DNA of 64,000 nucleotides from Clostridiales bacterium (GTDB taxonomy: Bacteria > Bacillota > Clostridia > Saccharofermentanales > Saccharofermentanaceae): contig JAFZLF010000050.1 of assembly GCA_017551625.1 (NCBI GenBank), positions 62,001 to 126,000 on the forward strand, in the 5' to 3' direction. Made by a program: the position numbers and the translations under genes. Positions 44,859 through 54,033 of the stretch are shown here, one piece after another. The notes under the pieces are model-generated. The model did not search any database. It was not told where the DNA came from and was given only the letters and a program-made list of their open reading frames with translations. The stretch's first letter is position 1. Each line of letters begins with the position of its first letter.

Positions 44859-47312
44859 TCAGCCGTCTGCCATATCACTGTCGGGATTGGCCATCGGATC
44901 CGGAGTCGGCTCAGGGGTCGGCGTCGGCGAGACGTGGAAGGAGCAATCACGATTCGGTGTCAGGTAACTGTCTTCGATAAAGTAGTCGCTCGTAGCAGCA
45001 TCGGCCTCACGGCAGTACTGTGTAGCCTTAAGTCCGGAGGAAGTGCAGACTTCCATACGGATGACATTGTCCGGCTTTTCGAATTCCGCCCCCGGACAAT
45101 TCGTGTGGATCCGCTGCATGACGTAATTCCATATATACTGAGCATTGTTTCTGTCGCCCTTCGGGATCTCCGTCGTACGCAGACGGTTATCGTAGCCGTA
45201 CCAGACTGCGGCCGCATAGTAAGGAGTATACCCGCAGAACCACTTATCGACATTATCGTCGGTGGTACCGGTCTTACCGGCGACGGCGATATTCTCGCCG
45301 TCGGCATTCGTGATATGCTCGACTTTCCCTCGCGCGGTACCACTATCGATAACGTCCTCGAGGATATCGGACATCAAGAAGGAGGTATCTTCGCGGTAAA
45401 CACGGTGAGAATCGGCCACGTGCTCCAGAACGACGTTCCCGTCGCTATCGAGTACTTTGGTATAGGCATAGGGCTCGGTATAGATACCGCCGGTTGCAAA
45501 AGTATTGTACGCGGCGGCCATCTCCAGCGGGGACATGCCGACGTTAAAGCCTCCGATTGCAGTTGATGGGTACTGCTCGGTAAGACGGTCGATACCGACC
45601 TCGTTCAGAAACCACAGCGCCATCTCCGCACCGACGTCGTTCCAGACCATGACGGCGATGGTGTTTCGCGACGAGGCGATCGCACGGCGGATGGTCATCG
45701 GTCCGTTGTATCCGTTATCCGAGTTCTTCGGCCATACTTTATCCGGGTTAGAAGGATCGAGGTGGGACTCCTTATCTTCGTAAATCATGGAAGGCGTGAT
45801 GAGCCGGAGTTCCATCGCTGGACCATAGTCGATCAATGGCTTGATGGACGATCCGGGCTGGCGGTGAGCATCGACAGCGCGGTTCGTTCCCAGATTCACC
45901 GTTTTCTCACCATAGCCACCCTGCATACCGGCGATCGCGCCGGTCTTGACGTTGATGACGACCATGCCTCCCTGTGGTTTTTCCGGATAGTCCTCGAGTG
46001 CTTCCGGATCTGTCTGGAAGAGAGACTGGGTCTTAAAGGCCTCGTCCATGACGGCCTGCACGTACGGTTCCATGGTGGTGTAGATGTGATATCCGCGGTT
46101 ATAGACGGTCGTCGCAGCGAGAGATCGGCTGATATTCCTCTCGCGCTGGATATCGGAAATCACCTCGGAGACTGCGTACTCGACGAAATATGAGTTGATC
46201 GCTGTCGCAGAGGAAGTGGTCTTCGTCTTAAAGATCAGCTCTGTGTTCAGAGCGTTGTCATACTCTTCCTGGGTGATGTCGCCAAGCTCGTACATCTTAC
46301 TGAGTACGATACGCATACGGCGCATGGCGTTTCTTCTGCCGGATTCGCGGAGCGGGTTATAGTAGGACGGGCTCTTCGGAAGACCAGCGAGAAAGGCACA
46401 CTCAGCAAGGGAGAGCTCCTTAGCGTTCTTGCCGAAGTAATTCTGCGCGCCGGCCTCGATGCCGACGTAGTTATTGCCCATCGGCGCGAGGTTGATGTAG
46501 AGCTGCATGATTTCGTCTTTGCTGAGCTGCTGCTCGAGCGTCATGGCTGAGAACCATTCTTGGACTTTACGCTGGGTTGAACGCTGGTCCTGACCGGTGA
46601 TGAGCTTGACGGTCTGCTGTGTGATCGTCGAACCACCGTGAGATGCAGTACCTCCATTGAAAAGCGCGGAAAGGATCGCACTTCCGATACGCTGGACATC
46701 GATACCGGAGTGCTCGAGGAAACGCTCATCTTCGATGGCCATGATGGCCTCGTCGATGTAGGTGTCCTTCACATCGGTATAGGCGACATAGATACGGTCG
46801 ACGTTCTCACTGCCGGTAAGCTTGGCGATGACTGTGCCGTTGCTGTCATAGACGAAAGAAGTCTCGACTGAATCGGTCATAGAGATATCCGCGATCGAAA
46901 GAGGTGTAGTTGTGGAGATATAGCCGATCAGCATACCGCCGCCAAAACCTCCGACCAGAAATCCGAGACATAGGAGAATGACCAGAGCGGTCTTCACGAT
47001 ATCCATGACCGCTCCCAGAACTTCGAGATACCAGTGACGGTTGTGTGCCGCACGGGTTGGCTTACCGCGCAGGCGTGAGCGGAGTTCATCGGCCAGTGCA
47101 GAGTTCTCCGGAGGACAGGGCACGGTAGAGCGTTTCTGTCCGGCAGCGGCCGCCGCTCTTGCCCGGTCGCGGTCATAGATCTGGTCACGTGTGTAGCCGG
47201 AACCGGCTGCAGCAGTACGTGTCGGAGCGCGCGGCGTGGTCGCATCCTGATTTCTATTGTTCGAGCCGGACGGACGAGGGGAACCCTTGCCGTTCGGAGT
47301 ATGATCAGACAT
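44859..47312 (-). CDS. Class A penicillin-binding protein (transglycosylase/transpeptidase)
   Basis: An 817-residue bifunctional peptidoglycan synthase. It has a long disordered cytoplasmic N terminus (about 100 residues, rich in Asn, Arg, Ala), one membrane helix (about 110-132), a GT51 domain with EDERFLEHSGID and GGSTITQQTVKL, and a transpeptidase domain with PGSSIKP (serine motif), SSRNT (SxN) and AGKTGTTDD (KTG). A proline/threonine-rich tail (SPTPTPEPTPDP) ends the protein. Ribosome site AGAAGG. It is the first gene of the minus-strand envelope cluster, divergent from rlmD. Confidence 0.96.
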   Translation of the reverse strand: MSDHTPNGKGSPRPSGSNNRNQDATTPRAPTRTAAAGSGYTRDQIYDRDRARAAAAAGQKRSTVPCPPENSALADELRSRLRGKPTRAAHNRHWYLEVLGAVMDIVKTALVILLCLGFLVGGFGGGMLIGYISTTTPLSIADISMTDSVETSFVYDSNGTVIAKLTGSENVDRIYVAYTDVKDTYIDEAIMAIEDERFLEHSGIDVQRIGSAILSALFNGGTASHGGSTITQQTVKLITGQDQRSTQRKVQEWFSAMTLEQQLSKDEIMQLYINLAPMGNNYVGIEAGAQNYFGKNAKELSLAECAFLAGLPKSPSYYNPLRESGRRNAMRRMRIVLSKMYELGDITQEEYDNALNTELIFKTKTTSSATAINSYFVEYAVSEVISDIQRERNISRSLAATTVYNRGYHIYTTMEPYVQAVMDEAFKTQSLFQTDPEALEDYPEKPQGGMVVINVKTGAIAGMQGGYGEKTVNLGTNRAVDAHRQPGSSIKPLIDYGPAMELRLITPSMIYEDKESHLDPSNPDKVWPKNSDNGYNGPMTIRRAIASSRNTIAVMVWNDVGAEMALWFLNEVGIDRLTEQYPSTAIGGFNVGMSPLEMAAAYNTFATGGIYTEPYAYTKVLDSDGNVVLEHVADSHRVYREDTSFLMSDILEDVIDSGTARGKVEHITNADGENIAVAGKTGTTDDNVDKWFCGYTPYYAAAVWYGYDNRLRTTEIPKGDRNNAQYIWNYVMQRIHTNCPGAEFEKPDNVIRMEVCTSSGLKATQYCREADAATSDYFIEDSYLTPNRDCSFHVSPTPTPEPTPDPMANPDSDMADG

Positions 47313-47390
47313 AACGTACCTTCTTAATGCAGGTCATTTGTAGGGGATTTCCATAAAAATCCACACTAATAATACCAGTATTCCCTATAA

Positions 47391-47420
47391 TTGGAAAGAG
47401 AAGAGCAAGTGCGCTATAAT
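47391..47420 (+). promoter_or_regulatory. Promoter of rlmD
   Basis: TTGGAA at 47391-47396 and TATAAT at 47415-47420 with an 18-bp spacer, 30 bp before the start codon. Confidence 0.6.
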
Positions 47421-47450
47421 AGGAATATACATTTTCAGGGGAGTTCGGGA

Positions 47451-49148
47451 ATGGGTATCTTCGATAGCAATAAGGTGTTAAAAGCCCGCTGTGTGGGCAT
47501 TTCCAACGAAGGTTACGGGGTCGCGAGAATTGAAGAAACTGGTGCTTCCGAAGACGGAATGAAGGTCTTCGTCGAGGATATGCTCCCCGGGGAGAAAGGT
47601 CGGGTCCGCCTAACACGCACAGAGAAGAATGTGACTTATGCCGTGAAACTTAAGACCACCGCCTCTTCCGAACACCGTGTCGAGCCCATCTGTCCTGAAT
47701 TCCTGCGCTGTGGCGGCTGTCAACTCCTGCATGCAGACTATACCTGCCAACTCCGTATGAAAGAGAATCTGGTACGTTCCTGTCTCATACGACTCGGTCA
47801 TTTTCCGGAAAAAGAGATACGCGACTGTATGGAGCCGATCGTCGGCGCCCAGGATATGTACTATTACCGCAATCAGATGCAGTATCCAGTCGAGTACAAC
47901 AGAGAGAAACGGTGTGTAAACATCGGCCTCTTTGAGAGAAATACGCACAACCTTATCGAACACGAGAAGTGCTATCTGGCTGATCCTGCTGCGGAGATCG
48001 TCCGTGGTGTCGCGCAGATCTTCTTCTCGGATCTCTCCCGTATCGATGCAGCACGGGCTCTCCGTCAGGTCGTCGTACGCTCCGGAACGATGTCCAAAGA
48101 ACTGATGGTCATCTTCGTCATACGGAAACAGGTACCGATCGATGGCGATGCTTTTGCCGAGGCATGCGACGACGCCCTGAAAAAAGCCGGAAACGGTATG
48201 CGTATGGTCAGTATCTGGACGGAGGAACGTCCTTCCGCGATGAAATGGAAAAACAGTAAGGGCCTGTGGACGAATATCTGGGGCGAGACCACGATCCGGG
48301 AATTCCTCAGTAACCGCGTATTCCGCATCTCGCCCGATTCCTTCTTCCAGGTCAACACCAAGCAGGCGGTCGTCCTTTACAACAAGATCAAGGAATATCT
48401 GCGTCTCGACGGAGTTCTTCCGAGGATGCTCCTCGATCTTTATTGCGGTACGGGAACGATCGGCATCTACTGTTCAGACGCCTGCCACCACATGTACGGG
48501 ATCGAATCGGTCGAGTCGGCTGTCATCGACGCAAGAAACAACGCCCGTACCAACTTTATTGAGGATACCGAGTTCTTCTGCAGCAAGGCCGAGGACTTCG
48601 ATTTCGGCGCCATGATGCCCGATGCGGTGATCATCGACCCGCCGAGAAAGGGCTGTGACGAGAAACTCCTCGGAAAACTCCTCCAGCTCGCGCCTTCGCG
48701 CATCATCTACGTGTCCTGTAATCCCGCCACATTGGCGCGCGACCTCGAGCGCTTCTTCCATCTGCAGGAACAGAGCGATGTGAAGTACGGCATCAAGAAG
48801 ATCTGCCCGGTCGATATGTTCCCTCAGACCTCGCATTGCGAGACGGTTGTCTTGCTTTCCAAGGGAAATATGTCAACAAAGCATGTCCGAGTTGAGTTTA
48901 ATCTTGAAGAAATGGATATGTCCGATTTTAAAACCGGTGCTACTTATGAAGAAATCGCGGAATGGGTGCAGAAAAACTATGGATTGCATGTGTCGAATCT
49001 GAACATCGCACAAACAAAGAGGAAATGCGGAATCACTGAACGAGAGAATTATAATCTTCCCAAGTCGAAAGACGCAAGACAACCGGGAACAACTAAGGAA
49101 AAAGAGGATGCGATAATCGCGGCCTTTAAGCATTTTCACATGATTTAA
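47451..49148 (+). CDS. rlmD: 23S rRNA (uracil-5-)-methyltransferase RlmD with element-supplied C terminus
   Basis: RlmD methylates uracil in 23S rRNA. Seen are an N-terminal TRAM domain, Fe-S cluster cysteines (CPEFLRCGGC, EKCYLA), the SAM motif DLYCGTGTIGIYC, IDPPRKGCDE and the catalytic cysteine in YVSCNPATLARDL. The start at 47451 follows GGGGAG. The core ends at CETVVLLS (residues 463-470). About 95 further residues form a separate small domain (TYEEIAEWVQKNYGLHVSNL, AQTKRKCGITERENYNLPK, EKEDAIIAAFKHFHMI) with AT-richer codons. This tail begins at the 48840 junction repeat, so it comes from the integrated element; the native end is now at 60512-60541. Confidence 0.93.
   Translation: MGIFDSNKVLKARCVGISNEGYGVARIEETGASEDGMKVFVEDMLPGEKGRVRLTRTEKNVTYAVKLKTTASSEHRVEPICPEFLRCGGCQLLHADYTCQLRMKENLVRSCLIRLGHFPEKEIRDCMEPIVGAQDMYYYRNQMQYPVEYNREKRCVNIGLFERNTHNLIEHEKCYLADPAAEIVRGVAQIFFSDLSRIDAARALRQVVVRSGTMSKELMVIFVIRKQVPIDGDAFAEACDDALKKAGNGMRMVSIWTEERPSAMKWKNSKGLWTNIWGETTIREFLSNRVFRISPDSFFQVNTKQAVVLYNKIKEYLRLDGVLPRMLLDLYCGTGTIGIYCSDACHHMYGIESVESAVIDARNNARTNFIEDTEFFCSKAEDFDFGAMMPDAVIIDPPRKGCDEKLLGKLLQLAPSRIIYVSCNPATLARDLERFFHLQEQSDVKYGIKKICPVDMFPQTSHCETVVLLSKGNMSTKHVRVEFNLEEMDMSDFKTGATYEEIAEWVQKNYGLHVSNLNIAQTKRKCGITERENYNLPKSKDARQPGTTKEKEDAIIAAFKHFHMI
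48840..48848 (+). repeat. Left attachment-site core repeat (attL)
   Basis: GAGACGGTT, codons for E-T-V in rlmD. It is identical to 60512-60520. GC content and codon use drop just downstream. Confidence 0.78.
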
Positions 49149-49251
49149 TAGTTCTTATATAGATTTAATCTCTTGCATTCTGTGGAATGGATATCCAACC
49201 TGTTGCCCCCAATATAGGGGCAGACTCTCTTTCCGCGACTTTCGGAGCGGC

Positions 49252-49281
49252 TTGAAACCGTAAAAGAAAGAAATGTATAAT
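49252..49281 (+). promoter_or_regulatory. Promoter of the first XRE regulator
   Basis: TTGAAA at 49252-49257 and TATAAT at 49276-49281, 18-bp spacer. A small TGCCCC/GGGGCA hairpin (49204-49222) upstream may end rlmD transcription. Confidence 0.55.
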
Positions 49282-49313
49282 TCTTCCAAGGACTATACGA
49301 AAAGGTGGCAAGC

Positions 49314-49742
49314 ATGGACAAAAAAGTCAACTTGGGAGAACAGATTCGGAAATACCGTAAGCAGAAAAGGTATTCTCAGGAAAACCTAGCGGATTTACTG
49401 GGCAAGAAGCGTTATACGGTAGATGCCTGGGAAAGAAACAGAAGCACACCTGACGAAGCGATGATGATAAAGATTGCAGATGTTTTGGGTATCCAAGTTG
49501 ATGATCTTTATGGAAGACAGTCCTTTGAGGATAAACAGACATTAGAAAGCCTGAATGAGATTTCAGATCAGGCAGATGGTATTACCAGAAGAGCAAAGAG
49601 CTTCCAGATCGATTTCAAAACACCTGAAGATGTCAAGCGGTATTACAGAAAACGGATAGCTATTACCATAGGCATATTTGGTCTGATTATTCTCGCCATC
49701 TTTATCATCTGGCCGATACTTGGCCAGATCGAAGTACAATAA
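49314..49742 (+). CDS. Membrane-anchored XRE-family regulator 1
   Basis: A 142-residue protein with an N-terminal Cro/C1 helix-turn-helix (LGEQIRKYRKQKRYSQENLADLLGKKRYTVDAWERNRSTP, about 6-60) and one C-terminal transmembrane helix (about 113-137, IAITIGIFGLIILAIFIIWPI). The ATG at 49314 follows AAGGTGG; the GTG at 49305 overlaps that site. DNA-binding proteins tethered to the membrane often sense envelope or peptide signals. It is the first gene after the element's left end and is followed by a second protein of the same design. Confidence 0.85.
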   Translation: MDKKVNLGEQIRKYRKQKRYSQENLADLLGKKRYTVDAWERNRSTPDEAMMIKIADVLGIQVDDLYGRQSFEDKQTLESLNEISDQADGITRRAKSFQIDFKTPEDVKRYYRKRIAITIGIFGLIILAIFIIWPILGQIEVQ

Positions 49743-49774
49743 GAGAGGACAAGGATGAATCCGGAGAATCAAAT

Positions 49775-50329
49775 ATGGTGGATAAACAAAGAATTGCAGA
49801 AAACATAGTCAAGTATAGAAACCTGCGGAGCATGACGCAGGACGAACTTGCAAAAAAAGCGGGAGTGGCACGGACAAGTCTTTCGAGTTGGGAATGCGGA
49901 GACGGCACTCCTACGCCTCTAAGTATGAGAAAAATGGCTGATGCGTTGGGCATTAGAGTAGAAGAATTAACTTCCGATAAAGAACCACTGGAGCAGGAAG
50001 AAGAAAAAAGAAAAGAAAACAGGAGAATATCTCTGGAAGAAACTGTCGAAAAAGTGAGAACTGCTGCTGACGCCGTATCGCAGGCAGAAGAGATTTTACT
50101 AAAGAACAAAAGGATAGAAGCAGAGATAGAACGATTGACAAAACATTATAAGAAAGTGATGCGTATAACTGTCATAGTTGGCACACTTCTGGTCCTTTTG
50201 GTTTTCGTATGGAAAATCCATAGAACCTATTACATCAGTGATTGGGACTCTGTGGTAACAGACGTAGTATTTGAGACTTGGGATGGATATCCACCGGATT
50301 ATACTGGTCCTACAGAGCCGGAATCTTGA
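49775..50329 (+). CDS. Membrane-anchored XRE-family regulator 2
   Basis: A 184-residue protein with N-terminal Cro/C1 helix-turn-helix (RIAENIVKYRNLRSMTQDELAKKAGVARTSLSSWECG), a charged coiled-coil linker (about 70-125) and one transmembrane helix (about 131-148, ITVIVGTLLVLLVFVW), then a short extracellular tail. It has the same architecture as regulator 1 and lies 32 bp downstream, so the two are probably an operon. The palindrome just downstream of its stop codon, repeated before the next two units, is a plausible target of one of them. Confidence 0.82.
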   Translation: MVDKQRIAENIVKYRNLRSMTQDELAKKAGVARTSLSSWECGDGTPTPLSMRKMADALGIRVEELTSDKEPLEQEEEKRKENRRISLEETVEKVRTAADAVSQAEEILLKNKRIEAEIERLTKHYKKVMRITVIVGTLLVLLVFVWKIHRTYYISDWDSVVTDVVFETWDGYPPDYTGPTEPES

Positions 50330-50336
50330 TGATTGT

Positions 50337-50366
50337 ACAATTTGCGTAATTCTTTACGCAAATTGT
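50337..50366 (+). promoter_or_regulatory. Palindromic operator copy A
   Basis: Perfect 13-bp arms ACAATTTGCGTAA and TTACGCAAATTGT around a 4-bp centre, followed by CGTG. There is no T run, so it is not a terminator. The gap to the ATG of the secreted-protein gene is 81 bp. Copy B shares 24 of 30 positions and the CGTG. Confidence 0.7.
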
Positions 50367-50447
50367 CGTGTTGTTTTCAGTGCTGTTTTGTTATTCTGCA
50401 TTATTATATATCTTAATTGTTAAAACGGTTCGACAGGAGGCAGCAAT

Positions 50448-51035
50448 ATGAAGTTCATTGAAGAAAAACTAATCCCAGTTCTGTTGTGTATGGCTTTGTT
50501 TATTTGTAATGCCGATGTGTTGCGTGCGGAGACGGACAGTTTTAGTCTGATTTCTTATGTGGAGAACCACCACATAGGTTCACAAGCGGAATTCAATGAG
50601 GTTCTGCAAACATATTGCAGTCAGTATTATGTTGAACCTGTTGAGGAAGAAGGTGAGAGTTTTCAAGTTGGCATTGACTATGAGAATTCTCTTGTATATA
50701 CCGCCTTTTACATAAATACATCTGAAACCAGATCCACAAAGAGCGGAAGAGCCCAAAAGAATTACTATTCAGATACGGGAGAAAGAGCATTTACTATCAG
50801 TGTTGAAGGTGTTTTCAGTTATTCGTCGACTGAATGCCATACAATATCAACAACAGGTTCTTTTACAAAACCATTTGCCTCACCGTGGAACAGTTCGCCA
50901 TCTTTGACAAGTGGGAATTTCACAGCAACAAGCGCATACTCAAAGATTTCAGGAACTGCAACATATTTATATCAATCCCAATCATATTCGCTCACGCTGG
51001 TATGCAATCAATACGGCGATATAAGCTGGTTCTGA
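50448..51035 (+). CDS. Secreted protein of unknown function (element cargo)
   Basis: A 195-residue protein with a Sec signal peptide (about 1-27, ending VLRA) and no membrane anchor. The mature part has an acidic N-terminal half and a Ser/Thr/Tyr-rich C-terminal half (SVEGVFSYSSTECHTISTTGSFTKPF, GTATYLYQSQSYSLTLVCNQYG). Two cysteines may form a disulfide. No family is recognised. Ribosome site CAGGAGG. It stands alone behind operator copy A and shares a Ser/Tyr-rich beta-like character, but not clear sequence similarity, with the three small secreted paralogues downstream. Confidence 0.75.
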   Translation: MKFIEEKLIPVLLCMALFICNADVLRAETDSFSLISYVENHHIGSQAEFNEVLQTYCSQYYVEPVEEEGESFQVGIDYENSLVYTAFYINTSETRSTKSGRAQKNYYSDTGERAFTISVEGVFSYSSTECHTISTTGSFTKPFASPWNSSPSLTSGNFTATSAYSKISGTATYLYQSQSYSLTLVCNQYGDISWF

Positions 51036-51144
51036 TCGTTCTATCGTTGAGATTCTGCCGCTTGGCGTAGTCAACAATTTGCGGCGAAAACTCCTCTGAA
51101 ATGTAATTTGTGAATCACTATTTTCAAGATGTATTCAAAACCGA

Positions 51145-51174
51145 ACAAATTGCGCAGATTATTACGCAAATTGT
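51145..51174 (+). promoter_or_regulatory. Palindromic operator copy B
   Basis: Arms ACAAATTGCG and CGCAAATTGT around a 10-bp centre, total 30 bp as in copy A, followed by CGTGG. A TATAAT lies at 51217-51222 with no consensus -35, which suggests activation by a bound regulator. The ATG is 89 bp downstream. Confidence 0.68.
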
Positions 51175-51263
51175 CGTGGCACTGTCAAGGTGTTCCTGCT
51201 ATGTTTGAGTTGTAGATATAATTCTGCATAAGAGTATTAGAAAAGTATGGTTGGAGGTGTGAC

Positions 51264-51692
51264 ATGAAATCTCTTACAAAGATAATTCTGGTGACAGTCA
51301 TGATAAGTATGCTCGTTCTTTATTCTTTGCCGGCAAATGCTTTAACAAGCACCGTATATGTTAGTGCTGGGACAACAGGATACACGAATGATTCCAGTAC
51401 AGCATCTAAAGCTAGGAGCAAGTGCGATATTACATTAGAATTTGTGCAGTTTAGTTATTATCCGCCGAACAATATTCCGAGTACGTATTACGTCTACGCA
51501 TGGTTGAGCACATCTTCTGGACATGCTAAAGCAACTAATACTGCAGCTTTTTCGTCATTATCGGCGCAATATCCATCCTATTATTCAGGCTATGGTGGTG
51601 AAGGAACTTCCTATGTTTTAGCTTCAAACACCGATTTGGGGATTTATTATTCAGCCCGGTTTGATTGGACAGCAAATGGTCAGGCTGCATAA
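51264..51692 (+). CDS. Small secreted paralogue 1 (element cargo)
   Basis: A 142-residue protein with a signal peptide (about 1-26, ending SLPANA). The mature 116 residues are Ser/Thr/Tyr-rich and begin LTSTVYVSAGTTGYT. It shares with paralogues 2 and 3 the landmarks CxIxLxFVxF, YPxNxIPSxYYVYA, SGYGGEG and a C terminus YYSARFDWTANGQAA. One cysteine (CDITL) is common to all three; the second cysteine of the others is absent here. Ribosome site TTGGAGG. It is followed after 21 bp by a lipoprotein gene. Family not recognised. Confidence 0.78.
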   Translation: MKSLTKIILVTVMISMLVLYSLPANALTSTVYVSAGTTGYTNDSSTASKARSKCDITLEFVQFSYYPPNNIPSTYYVYAWLSTSSGHAKATNTAAFSSLSAQYPSYYSGYGGEGTSYVLASNTDLGIYYSARFDWTANGQAA

Positions 51693-51713
51693 TATGATCG
51701 GAAATATACAAAT

Positions 51714-53903
51714 ATGAGATTATTGGGCAAAAAAGCATTATCGTGGTGTATACTTGTTCCTTTCTTGTTAAGTCCTTGTGGATGTAAAAACAAAAAAGAA
51801 ACCGTGCATTATGACTCCGGTGCGTACTCTTCACAATCTTTTGTTCTTCCTGAGAAAGAAGGATGTGTGACGTACTTGCAAAGTGTTCTTCCGGATGGGG
51901 AAAATTATTGCGTATCTGCAGTGTATACCCAATTTGACCAGCAAGATGAGGTAATCGGCCGTACAACAGACATATATACTCTTAACGATAAAGGCGAGAT
52001 TGTCTACACATTGGAACTCCTGGGAAGTCAAGCTCCATGCTCTGTCCTGGAGAATGAATATGTCTTTCTTGGATATAAAAACGAAGATTTGGAAAATAAC
52101 CCGGATAACCTCATGAATCTGAATAGGACGGCAGTTTTTCTGGATAAGAAGACAGGTGAGCCGACCAAGACGATCGAAACGGACTTTGATCCATGGTATG
52201 TTACCCCTATCTCAGATGGCTTCGTGATCGTTGGTGCCTCGACAATCAATCGCTATTCGAAAGAGGGTGTATTACTAAAATCCCTGAAACCGGGTTTTTC
52301 CTGCTACACAGAAAGAGACGGATTTTTTGAAGAGAATGGGAAATTCTACGTTGTAGAAGATCTGGGCATGATGAATATCATGTATCACGAAGTTGATTTT
52401 GATACAGGTGTTTGCCCGCCATTGGCCGGAAATAAGGATATTGGCATAGATGGCAGATTATATATCAGCGGGCAGTATTTCTTTAATACGGATGGGGAGT
52501 ATAAAGTAGATCTTCAGAATATGAAGGTGAAGTGCCTGGCCGACTGGAACTGTATTGATATTCGTCCGCCGATGAAAAATCTATACAGTCCCGCAGGATA
52601 TCATCGTATGGATGACGAAAGATTTGCCATTAGTTATGAGTACTCAGACGATACGGTAGAAGTAATGCTATTTCGTTTTGACCCTTCTGTTGACCGTTCC
52701 CAAGTTGAGACAATAAAGATCGGCGGGTATGGAGTATATAATGACCAGATCCTCCAATGGGTCGTTTATACATTTAACGTATCCAACAAAGATTACCGTG
52801 TGGTTCTGGAGGAGTACGGTAAACGTTTCTTTGAGGGTCTTACGTCTGAGGAAAGACGCAAGTCCACACTTAATCTCATGCAGTATTTTCACGATGGCAA
52901 TGCTCCGGACATATTCTATGGCACCCGTTTCGATTATGAATATATGGGAAGAAATGGTATGGTCATAGATATAACCGAGTATCTTAAAAAGGATGAGGGT
53001 GCGTTACTTGTATTAACTGATACTGTCTCAAAGCTTGTGTGCGATGGCAGCGGAGCATGCTATGAACTGTTTTCAGGATATCAGATGTATGGGAATTATG
53101 CACTTCGGAGCGTAACAGATGCTGTTTCAGACACTTCGGTTTTCAGCTTGTTCCAGTACGCACAAAAACATGAATTCAACTACTCTATGGACGCGGCTTC
53201 GGATATTGTGGATGAGGGAATCCGATACAACTTTGCTGATTTGTGGGGAGCTTATGATGGGACTCGTAAAGTTACGCATGAAGAATTGGTTGAATTGGTT
53301 TCGGATGTATTGTCGCTACCGGTATCGCAAATGAACGTAGCAGGCTATGACGATGTGCTCGATGGACGAACAATGATGATGCCGTCTGGTGTGTACAGTT
53401 ATTATTTCTTTTCGGATATTCTTTCTAGAAGCAAAGACTTTCGTTTTATCGGGTACCCCTCTATTCATGATTCGGTGTATCTTGCGGTTCCTCAGTGCAG
53501 TCTTGCGATCTCGACAACTGCAAAGAATAAGGATAAATGTTGGGAAGTCCTCTCCATGCTTTTGGGAGAAAATGTTCAGAAACAGACCGTGAGCTCGGGG
53601 GCAATACCAGTTACACAGGATGCACTGGATACATTATGTGATATCGTGATGCATCCGGATGATGTCGATGATGAAGTACTTGAGACGTTTGTGAGAAAGG
53701 ATGAACCTGCTAATCAGGAGACAGTCGACCTATTTCTCTCGACAATTTCCAAGGCAAATGCTATTCAGACAGTTGATTGGGGTGTCTACGGTATTATAAG
53801 TGAGGAAATAAACAGTTACTACACGCAGGACCGTTCGCCTGAACAGATTGCGGAGACGTTAGAGAAGAGGCTTACGCTCTACATGCAGGAGAATTATCAG
53901 TAA
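51714..53903 (+). CDS. Lipoprotein with propeller-like and solute-binding-like regions (element cargo)
   Basis: A 729-residue protein with a signal peptide and lipoprotein cysteine in SPCGCK. The first half has propeller-like segments (YTLNDKGEIVYTLEL, KTGEPTKTIETDFDPWYVTPISDGFVIVG). The second half resembles a family 1 solute-binding protein (NAPDIFYGTRFDYEYMGRNGMVIDITEYL, STTAKNKDKCWEVLSMLLGENVQ, and the end DRSPEQIAETLEKR). It therefore shares the layout of the chromosomal lipoproteins at 16.1 and 18.7 kb but is divergent and AT-richer. No permease is in the element. It may bind a ligand for the secreted partner or act as an immunity or receptor protein. Confidence 0.75.
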   Translation: MRLLGKKALSWCILVPFLLSPCGCKNKKETVHYDSGAYSSQSFVLPEKEGCVTYLQSVLPDGENYCVSAVYTQFDQQDEVIGRTTDIYTLNDKGEIVYTLELLGSQAPCSVLENEYVFLGYKNEDLENNPDNLMNLNRTAVFLDKKTGEPTKTIETDFDPWYVTPISDGFVIVGASTINRYSKEGVLLKSLKPGFSCYTERDGFFEENGKFYVVEDLGMMNIMYHEVDFDTGVCPPLAGNKDIGIDGRLYISGQYFFNTDGEYKVDLQNMKVKCLADWNCIDIRPPMKNLYSPAGYHRMDDERFAISYEYSDDTVEVMLFRFDPSVDRSQVETIKIGGYGVYNDQILQWVVYTFNVSNKDYRVVLEEYGKRFFEGLTSEERRKSTLNLMQYFHDGNAPDIFYGTRFDYEYMGRNGMVIDITEYLKKDEGALLVLTDTVSKLVCDGSGACYELFSGYQMYGNYALRSVTDAVSDTSVFSLFQYAQKHEFNYSMDAASDIVDEGIRYNFADLWGAYDGTRKVTHEELVELVSDVLSLPVSQMNVAGYDDVLDGRTMMMPSGVYSYYFFSDILSRSKDFRFIGYPSIHDSVYLAVPQCSLAISTTAKNKDKCWEVLSMLLGENVQKQTVSSGAIPVTQDALDTLCDIVMHPDDVDDEVLETFVRKDEPANQETVDLFLSTISKANAIQTVDWGVYGIISEEINSYYTQDRSPEQIAETLEKRLTLYMQENYQ

Positions 53904-53918
53904 AAAACTCTGTTGCGT

Positions 53919-53937
53919 ACTAAATTGCGCAAAATGT
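53919..53937 (+). promoter_or_regulatory. Palindromic operator copy C (short form)
   Basis: ACTAAATTGCGCAAAATGT, centred on TTGCGCAA and followed by CGTGG as in copy B. The arms abut here, without the longer centre of copies A and B. The ATG is 96 bp downstream. Confidence 0.6.
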
Positions 53938-54033
53938 CGTGGCTTTTGAACGAGCGTATCTATACACTTAAAGTGAATGCATGGTATATGCAAAAAACAG
54001 CAACCCTAAGTTGCAAAGATTAGGAGGTACGAC

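Noticed and set aside
50337-50366. Palindrome as terminator of the XRE operon
   Set aside because: No T run follows and the motif recurs before two other units at similar distance from start codons; an operator fits better.
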